A program made the position numbers and the translations under genes. From Blepharisma japonicum (taxonomy: Eukaryota; Ciliophora; Heterotrichea; Heterotrichida; Blepharismidae), in contig CATKHK010000004.1 of the NCBI GenBank assembly GCA_949751835.1, positions 558,001-622,000 of the forward strand: a DNA stretch of 64,000 bases, read 5' to 3'. Under the pieces are notes generated by a model. It had not been told where the DNA came from. It made no database searches and saw only the letters and a list, made by a program, of their open reading frames with translations. Of the stretch, positions 1 to 11,076 are shown piece by piece. The stretch's first letter is position 1; each line of letters begins with the position of its first letter.

Positions 1-3000
1 ATGGACCTCCTCTTAAACAAAAAAAGCGTGAAATTATGGTTGTATTTCGAAGAGAAGATGGAATTTATATTAACTCAGGAAGTTTAAAGGAAAATAAAAA
101 AGTACTATTCATTAATAATGCTATAGATACTAAAGCGCCTATATTGAATAAAAAAATTGATATATTTCCAAAAACCAATGGAACACTTAGAAATGATGAC
201 TTATTAATCCCAATCAAGCCTTTAACAAAAAGCACAAGACTCCCAATTGAGATGGATTTTTATAAAACTCCCAAGAAAAATATCTCGTACCCTTTGCAAT
301 ATTACACTGAACCCAGAGTACAGACAACCAATTCATTGTGGGGTGAAATTGAAGACAATTACAAATTTTCCCAAAAAACAAATTTCGCTGTAAATCCATT
401 GTTATTTTCTCAGAATTATACAGCAAAGCAAGAAATCTATAAGAATGCTAATTTTCTTTTTGATAAATTGCCTTGGGATGATCTTTCATTTTATGACACA
501 CAAAGTGCTACACATGAAAAAATAAATAAGGATTTCCAGAAACTGGTTTTTGATTTGCGTTTTCTCAATTATAAAAGAACAGATGAAGAAGCAAAAGAAA
601 ATAAACCTGCATGTGATGTGTCTGATAATGAATCTGATATTGAAACTGCTCCCACAGAATCTAAAATAGAAGAAAACTCTACAAAAGCTTCAGAGGAGGA
701 AAACTCTATCTTAGAAGAGCTTCATCACGCAAATATATCTTATGAGTATCCTTTAAATAAAGGAAACTGAGATGATGCAGAGCTAAGAGATTTTCATAGA
801 GTTTATATTAATATTTCAAATCCAATAAAAATAAAAGCAATTTTAAAAGTCCCTGAACTATCATATCCTTTAAAAGAAGAACTTTCAGGCTATGTCTCTT
901 TTCAAACATATGAAGACTTGACTCTTAAGCGTGGTGCTTTTATTCTTACAGAATTCATAGAAAAAAGACCCCCGCTGATAAGTAATAATGGGATGACTTC
1001 AAGAATAACAAGATACTTCAAAGGACAAGACCAAATGTATTTAGAATCTCATACAGGGAAATTAGGAATAATTAAAAGACTCTCGCATAACCAAAACCTT
1101 CCTATTCTAGGACACTTAAAAGATAGCCGAAGCCTATGTTTATTTGAAAGCAAACTTATGAAAGCTCCTTTGTTTTACCATGACCACAAGAAAACAGACT
1201 TTATTTTAATCCATAAAAAGAATAAATGAATTTTGAGACCTTTACAGCATGTCTATACTTATGGACAAACTGAGCCAAAAGTTAAAGTTTATACACCAAA
1301 TTCAGTGAAACTAAGGAAATTTGTTACTCAGAGAAGACAAGGACTGATATTAAAAATTCTGAGAGAAAATGAAAATAAAGTAAGCAATGATACCTTTGTG
1401 TCAAATCTACCACATCTTCCTAAATATTCAATTAAAAAGCATCTTAAAGAGCTTAAATGCTTTTATACTGATAATATTTGGTCAAGTCCTACTCTCCCTT
1501 CAAAAGAAGAAATTTTCAATAAAATATCTCCTGAGGATTTATGTAAGTATGAGAGTATGCTTTCTGCAAAAAAGAAATTAAAAGACAAAGGAATTTCTTA
1601 TTTGCCCTTTGATAAGCTTTTTAGCTCAATTATGACGCTCAAGAGAGAAATAAAGGATAAAAGGGTTAAATATTTAGCTGATATTATAGAAGATGAGCTT
1701 TTATTGGCTCCTTGAAATCTTACAGGTTCTTATGTTCAAGCTAGAAAGCGAGGAATGATTGAAGTGTTAGGGAGAGGTGACCCTACTTTTGGAAACTGCG
1801 GATATTCTTTTCTCAAAAGAATTTTAAAAAATGCACCATCAAAGCAACAAATTGAAAATTACCAAAAAGAGCTCAATAAAATCCTAAGAAAGCAAATAAG
1901 TGTTTTAGGAGCAGTAGATTATCAAGATGATAGCAGCTCAGATGATGAAGAAGAAAATGGTCAAGTTCTCAGGAAAATGGAAGCTGATGGGTTGTATATG
2001 CCACAAGAGCAATGTGAAGAAAAAGAAGTTATCAATGAGCAGCAAGCCTTAACTGATCTCCAAAATACGCTAAAAAATATAAACACAAACAAAAAAGAGA
2101 TCCCGCTGCCTCCTACGTCTAGTTCTCCTACTTTACCAAAACGAAAAGCTCTAAAAATCACAGAAAAAATCCCAAATCTTGATGGAACTTTCAATGTTTA
2201 CGTTAAATTCACTGATGATCAAGAATTGGTAAATAAATATATCATTAATAAAAAGAATGAAGAAATGAAAAAACTGCAGATAGAAAAAGAAAGAGCAGCA
2301 AAAACAATTGAAGAAAAGAAAAAGCAAGAAAAAAAGCAAATCATCAATTCTTTAACAAAGGAACTTAAAGAGAAGAAAAGAATGAAGAGAAAGGCAGAAA
2401 TGAAGCTAGAAAAAGAGAGAAAAAAGTTGGAAGAAGAAAAAGCTTGGAAAGATCTATGCATACAGAAATATCAGTCTGGCGCTGTTTTATTTAATACAGG
2501 GCGTGGAAATATGATTTGTGGTAGGTGTGGGATGGTTGGGCATAATAAACAGAATAAGAAAGTTTGTCCTTTATATGATCCTACAAAAGAGGAAGAAAAG
2601 CGGAAAAGAATGAGAAAGGAAGAAGTGCTTGAAGTTTCCTCAACAATTAAAATAAATATTGATGAACTTCCAGAGCCTGAGCTGACTTTGAAAACGCCTA
2701 AAATAAATAAAAAAACTCGACCCAAAAGAACGTATGACGCTACTGTATTTAAACCAAAGCCAGTGTCTGGAAAAAGAAGAGAAACATGGATGCAAGGAAT
2801 TTTTCAAGAAATTTCATCAAAATTCATTTTATGGGATGAGAAAAAGAGATTTTTGGATTTTGAAGAAATTGAAAACAGTATAGATCTAAGAAAAATACAA
2901 GAAAAAGCCAAAAATACTGAATATAAAAATGTCGAAAGCTTCCTGGCAGATATAGAGAAACTTGTAGAAACAGTCTTGAGTATAGAAGATTTGAAGCCGA

Positions 3001-3200
3001 AAGCAAGGAGACTTGTTAAAGAAATGAGAAAAGGAGCTTTAAAAATCTTAATGAGCAAAGGACTAATTGAACAAACAGAAATAGAATCACAAGAAAGTGA
3101 CGAAAGTGAAGAAGAAAGTGAGGCTAGCGAAGACGAATCCAATATAGAACAGCCTCTTAATATTCAAGAGGATGGTGATGTGCTTATAATAAATACCTAA
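1..3200 (+). CDS. TAF1: TFIID subunit TAF1 (5' end outside window)
   Basis: Largest TFIID subunit, a nuclear promoter-recognition scaffold. The reading frame is open from base 3 to the TAA at 3198-3200 (1065 codons seen), with TGA as Trp at 768-770, 1227-1229 and 1713-1715. The last lies in an APWN motif that is conserved in TAF1, followed by the EVLGRGDPT stretch (family EVTGVADPT). In order: acidic/linker region, DUF3591 core from about residue 259 (LRDFHR) to about 610, a Lys/Glu-rich helix, a zinc knuckle at about residues 839-857 (CGRCGMVGHN...CPLY), and a C-terminal helical segment (about 915-990) that looks like one weak bromodomain, followed by an acidic tail. Metazoan TAF1 has two bromodomains. 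No intron seen. The start lies upstream of the window. Confidence 0.93.
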
Positions 3201-3285
3201 TATTTGAATATTGTAAATTCTTTTGTAAAATAGCTAATATCCTATAAAATATTAAGTTCATCAGAATATTTTATTATAATAAAAT

Positions 3286-4446
3286 ATGGAGTGCTTTAAA
3301 TGTTCATTTGAGTTTGAAAATCATACTCATATTCCACATATACTCATTTCTTGTGGACACACGATTTGTAAACCCTGCATTATTTCGTTATTTTCAAATA
3401 AATCAATTGTATGTCCTAATTGCAAACTTGTATCTTTAGCACCTAATATACAAGCATTTCCTATAAATTTGGCTTTGATGCAAATTAAAACCCAAAAGAC
3501 TTATCAAAATATTTGTAAAAATCACAATAAAGAATTTGAAGCATTTTGCAATATTGATAAAAAAATTTTATGTGTCGGTTGCATATTGGAAGATGGTCAT
3601 AAATCTCATGAGATTTTACCTATTAGTAAAGCTGCAGCTAAGCATAAAGAAAAATTAAAAAAATTAAAAAATTCAGTTTCACAAATTGAATTAAATATAC
3701 TAAAAGAGCAAGATGAACTTGAGGAAAAAAAATCTAGCATTAAAACTATCCAAAATAAATTAATAGCAGAATTTTCAGAGTTATATCAATCTGTAAGAGA
3801 AGTTATTGATAGCAGAGAAAAAGAAATGACTCAGAAAATCACAGAAGATACAGAAACAATGAATATAAATATTGATGAAAATAGAAAAGCACAAAAAGAA
3901 ATGAAAGGATTAATAGAAAAATATCAGGATGAATTGAGCAAAGCTCAAAATGAAAATGATTTTACATTTATGGAAAATTTTCATAAGAGGGAAAATCTGG
4001 GGGATAATATTTGTAAAAAAATTATGCCTTCACAAAATATAGATTTATTTAAACAATATTCAAGGATAGCTGAAGCAGATTTCATTTGTAAAGTAATAAA
4101 ACAAACTTTTATATTTTCAGAAAGAGGGAGCGAAAAACAAAAGAAACAAACGATTGCTAGCTCAACTCCACGTAGTGCTCAAATTAAGCAAACTTCCAAG
4201 TTAAATCCTTCAGAGCAGCCAACTATTCGAAAATCTCCTTGAACCGCTAAAAAAGAAGCAGTTACCCGTGCAAGATCTTACAAGGTCCTAAAAAAATCAA
4301 CCATAAAAATAGAAAGAACTATAAATTTCAATAAAGAAATTATATCACCAGATATGAACTGATTTGATAATATTTCAGAAATTACAGATCGTGAAAGTGA
4401 AGATCTAACACTATCCCTAGATTTAAATCATCTAAAGCATAACTAA
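3286..4446 (+). CDS. RING finger / B-box coiled-coil (TRIM-like) protein
   Basis: Probable E3 ubiquitin ligase of RING-B-box-coiled-coil layout, 386 aa. A C3HC4 RING spans about residues 3-46 (CFKC, then SCGHTICKPC, then CPNC). A B-box follows at about 77-117 (CKNH...FCNIDKKILCVGC...H), then a long Lys/Glu-rich coiled coil (about 120-290) and a basic Ser/Thr-rich tail. TGA at 4240-4242 and 4360-4362 is read as Trp; without that the protein would lose about 68 residues. It starts 85 bp after the TAF1 stop on the same strand. No C-terminal SPRY/NHL domain is visible, so the substrate cannot be guessed. Confidence 0.85.
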
Positions 4447-4474
4447 TTTTACACTATATTAAGGTCCATTCATC

Positions 4475-4744
4475 CTATTTTAGCATATTATTAGAGGTAA
4501 AAGATAGAAATGCTTTTTCATAGTCAGTTCTATAGCGAAAAGAATGAAAATTGTATCTCATTGTACCTGGAGGAGAGTCTGCTGGAGAAGCCAATGTTGA
4601 TTTACTACAATTTGGCTGCTCAGATTTTGAGGTAAGGATGCTGATGTCATTGAATCCGTCTTCATTTTCTAGTTGAGTCTCAACGCCAAATCCTTGGACC
4701 TCTTCAGCTTGGATTCTCAAAATTTTTTGATTGCAGCAACCCAT
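4475..4744 (-). CDS. Small protein with MGCC N-terminus
   Basis: 89 aa protein ending on TAG, convergent with the RING/B-box gene (28 bp apart). The N-terminus MGCC is a classic site for myristoylation at Gly2 and palmitoylation at Cys3/Cys4, so membrane attachment is likely. The rest is polar, with a Ser/Pro-rich middle and no known domain. The same MGCC start occurs on the CDPK at 61981. Function not recognised. Confidence 0.62.
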   Translation of the reverse strand: MGCCNQKILRIQAEEVQGFGVETQLENEDGFNDISILTSKSEQPNCSKSTLASPADSPPGTMRYNFHSFRYRTDYEKAFLSFTSNNMLK

Positions 4745-5159
4745 TTGTTTTTTTATAATATATGATAAATTTCAGAGAGATTATCAGATATCTAGAATTA
4801 TTACCATTTTTATAAACTTCCTGACTGGCCAGCTGATTGGAATTTTAAAAGGCTTAAATCTGCCATAAAAATAAAAATTGGAAAATGTTTTAGAATTTCG
4901 TTAGCCGATCATAATAAATCTAAAAGGGTTTTTCTATATTTTGAAACTATTATAGAAAATACTTAAAAGGCTTTAAATTATTTTAAATAGATTTGAGGAA
5001 TTCAGGCTGTAATATTTTCTTTGGAAATTAATCTTAAATATTTTATCTTAAGAAAATTAAATTATATTTTGAGGAAAAATATGTTATTAAGATAACAGAA
5101 ATTATTTCTATTTTTATTAAAATTATATTAATTTAATCATTCAACTACATTAAAATTAT
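4745..5159. other. AT-rich intergenic region
   Basis: About 415 bp, very AT-rich, with TGA-tolerant frames closed in all directions. It holds the upstream region of the MGCC gene and the downstream region of the next minus-strand gene. No RNA gene or repeat seen. Confidence 0.6.
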
Positions 5160-5678
5160 TTAGCTGTCATAATTCTGTCTCATCTGAACTTCTTCGTCAG
5201 TTTTCCATCTTTTCCACGTGCTTTGGCCTTTTTGCCGCTTCAAAAATTCTTTAGCTTTTACACCTGTTAGCCCTTCAACTTTCTTCTTCCTGAAGTCTTG
5301 CTTTCTTATAAATTTTCTCTTATCAAGTGGCTTTTCTTTATCAGGAAGTTCCTGTGGCGCATTCCAATGCTCTAAAACTGCATCTCCAGCATTAGCAAAA
5401 TAATCATACTGCTCCAGTGCATCTGATTCATTTGCTTTCATTACAGGTTCTTTTTTAATTACTGCATTTTCATATGGGTTTACCTTTACCTTTGTCTTTT
5501 CCTTTACTACTTTTATCGGCTTATAAAATCTTGCTTTTGCCAAAAGCTCCAATGGATTTGGCAATTTTGACTCTTTTTCAAGTTTTTCTAAGCTTTCTTG
5601 TGGCTTTCTTTTAGCAGGAACTTCTTCTTCACTAGAAGAGCTTATATTCGCTGGATCAAAGTCTGAGAAATCGGACAT
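5160..5678 (-). CDS. Charged, probably nuclear protein of unknown function
   Basis: 172 aa, acidic Ser-rich start (SSSSEEE) followed by a Lys/Glu-rich body and a basic C-terminal block (KKKVEGLTGVKAKEFLKRQ) with WKRW. No domain recognised; composition resembles nuclear RNA-processing or nucleolar accessory proteins, which is inference only. It lies 34 bp downstream of the WD40 gene on the same strand. Ends on TAA at 5160-5162. Confidence 0.75.
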   Translation of the reverse strand: MSDFSDFDPANISSSSEEEVPAKRKPQESLEKLEKESKLPNPLELLAKARFYKPIKVVKEKTKVKVNPYENAVIKKEPVMKANESDALEQYDYFANAGDAVLEHWNAPQELPDKEKPLDKRKFIRKQDFRKKKVEGLTGVKAKEFLKRQKGQSTWKRWKTDEEVQMRQNYDS

Positions 5679-5712
5679 ATTAATCTAACATAAATATTTA
5701 TTTAATAGGCTA

Positions 5713-7740
5713 TTATGGAGAAAATATCCTTGCAGTTTTGTCTGCAGAAGTTGACAACAAAATTGGTAAAAATGGGTGCCATCGGGCAGATACCACCCTA
5801 TCTTCGTGATATTCAAGCCTACAAGCTGAACCGTTATCCATTTGTACTAAACCAATGCTGCGGTCGAATGAAGAAGAAACAAGCCATCGGGTATCTGCTG
5901 AAAAATCAACACTTCTGCACTCAGCTAAGTGATATGAATTCTTTGAATACAGTCTTCCTGCATTGATATCCCATACAGTTACTATTCCATCTGCATGGCC
6001 AACTGCAGCTAAATTTGGCTTTGCAGGAGCAGCTTGCTTACCTTGTTGCCTCTTCAAAAAAATATTTGTAATTTTGTCTTTGGTTTCAGCCCTTACTTGT
6101 GTTGCTGAATTAGTGAGAGCAACCGAAGTCATTTCTGCAAAAGACTCCCCGTTCAGCGTCATTTGGCATTTATTGCTTCTTAAATCCCACAGCCTAAGCG
6201 TCCTATCAGTTGCGACTGATATAAAATAGCTTGCTTTCCCTTCAGCTGCTATTTGGAAAATTGACCCATTGTGTCCTTGTAATTTTTGTAAAAACTGTCC
6301 AGTTTCAGTATTCCAAACCTTGATATCCCCATCATTGCTTCCTCCGCTTAACAAAATCCTATCATCAACTGGATTATAGCAGACAGTTCTTACGATATCT
6401 TGGTGTCCTTGTAGTACAACTTCCATTATTTCTGGGAGTTCGCCTTCTCCGTTAAGATATCTGCCTTCTTCACACATCAAGGTTTCTGATTGGGTTTCTT
6501 GGAGTTCTAAAAAGTCTGGACAAAATAAGACACGGATGTTTTTATCACTGTAGCCAGCAGCAATTTGGGTTTCGGAGCGTGACCAATCTATACAGTATAC
6601 TGAGCCTATATAAGCTCGGCGAAGCTCAAATACAATGTCTATGTACTGCTCACGGCCTTGATGCTCATTATACATGAGACCGTCGACAATGTTGTGCATT
6701 GAACAAACTTTGATGGAGTTCGAATTAGTGCCAAGGACGAAGTAGTCACCGGAGACGTTGAAGGCTGAACAGCGAATTGGCTTGGCGTCTTCAATTCGGG
6801 CCATTTCTTTGAGTAGAGCAGGATTAAAACTAGCCATCAGCTCTTGGCTGGATTGTCTGAACATGTCTTCATGGTCTTCACCTAATGAGTGATCTTCGAC
6901 GGGCGACATTGCATCAAGTTGATCAATATTATATATAATTTTATTTTCTTCATCTGAAACTTCTTCCGTCACTTTTGGTATGTTCCAGAACGACACTTTT
7001 TTATTGTTTCCTTTTGCTTCTTCTTCACGATCTGCTTGATTTTCTGCTTCATTAATTACTAGACTTCCTTCAGAAGCGTTTTCTTTTTTATCTTCATTCA
7101 ATTCTTGAGAATACCTGAAGCTTCCTCTTATTTTGTTTTGTTCTGAGTTAAACTTCGGACTCCTCATATTTCCAGTTTCCCCTAAAATTTCAACACTATT
7201 TAATTGTCCTAGAAGCTCAGTTAATGAGCATTTAGGTAACTCGCTTGGAGTAATAGGATAAATTTCACTTAAAAATTTTAAACAGTCATTGAAGCAGTTG
7301 ATGCGTCCTCTGTAGATATTTCAATTCGCATAGTCAGGATGGTCTGTTATTTTATTCAGGCTGATTATATGGCAAAGCTCACTGAAATCTTCTCTTGCTG
7401 CAACTGATTCGAGCTCTTTTAGCCATCCCACAAGATCATCGAGCTTTGGATCTGTGGCGCTTTCTAATGCTTCTAAAAATCGCTGCTTTCTTAAGGTGTA
7501 AAGAACTTTATTATAGCTTGACTCGCTGCGGTTTTTTAGAGGTGTAATGAAGGTTTCTGCATCTTCGAAGCGACCGTCTGTAATTAGATTGCAGAAAAAG
7601 TCAATTTCTTTGCCATATCGTCGCAATTTCACTTTTGAGTCCTTTTCAAGCTCAATGAGAGCTCGATGATATTCATTAGCTTCAAGGTATTGAAGGATCA
7701 ATCTTACTGTTTCTTCTTTGCTCAGGCTTAGTTTTGCCAT
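5713..7740 (-). CDS. LisH/CTLH-WD40 protein, WDR47 (Nemitin)-like
   Basis: 675 aa. Residues about 5-40 form a LisH-like helix pair (KEETVRLILQYLEANEYHRA), followed by a CTLH-like region, then TGA-encoded Trp140 (7321-7323) in a DHPDYANWN segment that matches the NHAEFKDWN region of WDR47. After a charged linker come WD40 repeats from about residue 280 to the end, with several WD/GH signatures (GSNDGDIKVWN, DRTLRLWDL, ADKTARIF). WDR47 proteins associate with microtubules; here a cytoskeletal or ciliary role is inferred. Two methionine-initiated pieces appear under the standard code but the frame is continuous with TGA=Trp. The start ATG is at 7738-7740. Confidence 0.85.
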
Positions 7741-7921
7741 TTAAAATGTAATGTTAATAATTTTCATAGACAGCTAAATTCCCATTTTCGAGTGTTGAAC
7801 TAAATTATGCTTAATCAATTTAAGAGTCATAAATAAGCCAATTAACATCAAAATAATATATGATTAAACACATTTTATTATTCATTTATTTAAGATAATA
7901 ATTATTCTCAAAATTATTTTA

Positions 7922-9451
7922 TTATTGAATTGGATAGGATTTTCCAATTTTCCCACATTCTGCACACACATCTTTATTGACACATAATTCACAAAATGCA
8001 TGGCCGCATGGGATCATAATAACCCTTTTAAGGTTTTCTTTGCATTTGCAAAGAATTGAATTTTCTAGACATTTTATTTCTTCTTCTTTTTCTACAAGTT
8101 TTTTATGGACCTCTTCTAGCTGTGCATGTTTTTTATATACTCTTTGAAGGGCAAGACGATGCTGGTCTATCATATTTTTTTGGTTTTCTGGATGATTAAT
8201 ATGAGTAAAATTACAATATTGGCCAAGATAGCAGCCATTAGATAGTCTTGGGTATGGGCAGTCAAAAGTCATATAAATGTGTGGGTGGTATAAGATTTCT
8301 ATAATATTATGGGCTTTTATACATCTGTCACCTAGCTGGCAATTTCCAACTTTGCAACATAGCTCTGGAATATAGGTATATTCTGAAGGAGATCTCCTTT
8401 TTTCTCCTTGATAATGATATTTTGGACAAAGACCTGTGCAAACACTGCCGATTTTGCAAGGAATTGTTTTATAGGTTAGAAGGTCAAATTCTTCAGGCTT
8501 GTAGGTATGATCAATTTTTGGAGAATTGCATGAATAAATAGAAGGATCGTTTGGCTCAATTTTGAGTTGCCTGGGGGCAGAGTGATCCATAATGTTTGGA
8601 GCTTGATTTGAGAAGCTATAAAAATCTGCTGATTCTCTTCTAGCTGAGTTTTGGGGCTCATTTGGCCTTTTATTGACAATGCTTTGATATTTTTTCTCTA
8701 CATAATACCAATTTCCTGTAATCGATATCTTTCTTTGAGTATCCCAATCATCAAGTTCTTTCGTATCTTGGCCCTTTTGCACATTTTCATTAGGAACTCC
8801 CCATGGTTTCGCACTTTTTTCTACTTGGCTTTGGAAATTTTGAGCAAATGGATTGAGGCTATATTGATTCATATAGTTATCTTGAATTATTTTTTCTTCT
8901 TTTTTAATACTCTGAAAATTGTATTGGACATTTTTCTTCATTTTTTGTGAATTAACCACAAATGGAAAAGTTTTATCAGGAATTCCAAGCTTTGCAGTTT
9001 CTGCAGGCTTATTATTTATACTTTTATCTTCAAAGTTTTCTTTTTTATCTAAATTAGGAGAATGAGAATTTATTAATGAGTGAGAATGACTGTGAATTGA
9101 AGGTCATTCAATTTCAGCTTCAAGATGATTTTCGATGGGTTTTAAAATTGTAGGATCAACTTGTGGTGAATCAGCTGGAACTGAAAAAGAGGATGATTGA
9201 TGTTCTAGTTTTGGCCATGTAATTTCGTCTTCATTGCTATATATAGCAAGATTGCTAGATTGAGAGCTATACTTGAAAGAGCTTGGAGCTACTTTATCAG
9301 AACTCAGTAAGGATTTCGAGTGAGGGTGCAGTGTAGGCCATACAAATCCGTTATCTAGAGGTTTTTTGGCTGAAGAATTAGCTTTTTCTGAGTCTCTAGG
9401 AATATCAGCGAAGGTTTTATCTGGGATAACTAAGCGATTGACCGATGACAT
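7922..9451 (-). CDS. Unkempt-like CCCH zinc finger / RING protein
   Basis: 509 aa, TGA Trp at 9104-9106. The middle carries CCCH fingers in an Unkempt-type arrangement: YKTIPC...C..LC..YH, then the basic RRSP segment, CCKVGNCQLGDRCIKAH, YHPHIY, and CPYPRLSNGCYLGQYCNFTH. A short coiled coil follows, then a C-terminal RING (CKCKENLKRVIMIPCGHAFC...CAEC). Unkempt proteins bind mRNA and repress translation, so a cytoplasmic RNA-binding regulator is likely. The disordered N-terminus repeats a WP-x-[LI]-x-x-H/Q motif three times (about residues 38, 79 and 116). Single exon, ATG at 9449-9451. Confidence 0.85.
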
Positions 9452-9615
9452 TTATTTTTATAAAAAGATCCCGCCCAATGTCCAAAATTTTTGAATTGGA
9501 TTGATTAATGATATTTTAGCATAATTATTCATTTGTTATTTCTCTAAATACTTGATTAGAGCTTTGAGACAATAATAGCAGAATTATTGAAGTTTCACCT
9601 TATTGCAAAAAAAGT

Positions 9616-9687
9616 TCCGCATCCGGGACTCGAACCCGGGTCTTCAGGGTGAAGGCCTGATATCCTAACCAGCTAGACAAATGCGGA
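9616..9687 (-). tRNA. tRNA-Glu (TTC)
   Basis: 72 nt cloverleaf on the minus strand: acceptor TCCGCAT/ATGCGGA, D arm with TAGCTGGTTA, anticodon stem TCAGG/CCTGA closing the loop CCTTCAC, and T arm CCGGG TTCGAGT CCCGG. Anticodon TTC decodes GAA/GAG. Base 33 reads C instead of the near-universal T. No intron and no encoded CCA. Confidence 0.95.
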
Positions 9688-10038
9688 TTGTTTCTGTTGG
9701 GGACATTTAGATTATATACAGAAATTATTACCTTAATAAATTATTTTACGTGAAATCCTTTTTATTTACTCATGAACATTTTTAAAATTTACCTTTATAG
9801 AATCGAATATAATTACTATCATCAAAAAAATTTTTATTAGCATATTTAGTTTGAGAGAAATCAAAAAATGATAATCTTAAAATTATACTAATAAAATGTC
9901 AATTTTCCAAACGTTATTCGATGATGAATCCCATGCATGATCTCTGATAGGAAAAGGCGGATCTGATTTTATTTTGGTTTTTATTATATATATCATAAAA
10001 TTTTGATTCATTTATTTCAGCTATATTTAATTATAGAA
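9688..10038. other. AT-rich intergenic region
   Basis: About 350 bp between tRNA-Glu and the stop of the SLC35F gene. No coding frame, no repeat of note; only the upstream flank of the tRNA and the 3' flank of the transporter gene. Confidence 0.55.
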
Positions 10039-11052
10039 TTATGTGAACTTTCTCAAGTTCGCTTCATCTCTGCTCGCAGAAGACAAAGCAGTGAGGATTG
10101 TGTCTTTCCCTTCATTATTTGTATTCCTTTTAGGGAGATTATATACAAAAATTCCTGTCATCACAAAAAAGTAGCCAATTAAATAGAGTCAGGACATTGA
10201 CTCTCCAAAAATCATGATTCCAAAAAGCAGCCCATAAACCATTGCCGTTAAAAGTGACAAATTAAACATAGCAGCGCCATATCTTTCAAAATAATAAGGC
10301 GTGCATGAATATATCATTAACATGGTAAAAGAGAATCCCATATAACAAAGAACTGCATATAATTTACCTTGGTAAACTCCATCAATGCTTCGTATTTTTT
10401 CTATTTCTAAACAAATCGACTCAACAAGCATTATAACACTACCACATCCTCCAAGAACCACCAAATATTCTTGAGGTCCATGCTCATTCTTCATCAAATA
10501 TTCCACATATACATTTGTCCTGCATAAAAATTACACTGCATATAAAATAGACCCTATCAAAACGAAAAGGTCGCCTTCAATAGTCCCTCCCCATAGCCAG
10601 TTATTATCCCTAAGATCTGATATAATTATCACACAGACTCCACATAGAGCAATTGCAGCTCCTGAGTACTGGTATTTATTATACCGGTGCTTTAAAAAAA
10701 TGTATGATAAAATCATCACAAATATCAATGAGGTGTTTACTAGAGTAAGGACACTTACAACACTGGTTTTTTGGTAAGCTAAAACAGTCAAGAAATTAGC
10801 TTGGGAATCTGTAATAGAGGCAATTGCGTATTTTCAGCCATGGCGTCATGGGAATTTTTGCTTGCTGATTAAGAAAAAAATTTGAAAAGTTGTGTAGATT
10901 AAGAAATAAGTTCATAATAGCTGAAATAAAGGAGTATCTAAGCCTAAATTAAGTAAAAGCTTCGAAAAAACCCCTGTAAATGTGTTGAGAATTGACAAAC
11001 CTTGTCCGAAAACAATTGCTGAGAAATCAATATCTCGAATTAATTTCCACAT
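10039..11052 (-). CDS. SLC35F-type (drug/metabolite superfamily) transporter
   Basis: 332 aa in two exons, join(10039..10519, 10535..11052) on the minus strand; a 15-nt intron removes an in-frame TAA and gives YAV-TNVYVEY, matching the SLC35F1/F2 segment YGISNVWEEY. About ten hydrophobic helices are visible, beginning after MWKLIRDIDFS. Four TGA codons are read as Trp, two of them early in the protein where the standard code would stop. SLC35F members sit in internal membranes; their substrates are poorly defined, so the cargo here is unknown. The C-terminus is short, polar and cytosolic-looking. Confidence 0.88.
10520..10534 (-). other. 15-nt spliceosomal intron (SLC35F gene)
   Basis: GTAATTTTTATGCAG. 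Contains an in-frame TAA; its removal restores a conserved transporter segment. A at position 10. Confidence 0.9.
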
Positions 11053-11076
11053 TATAAGGCCATATTAGGTTAGTTA

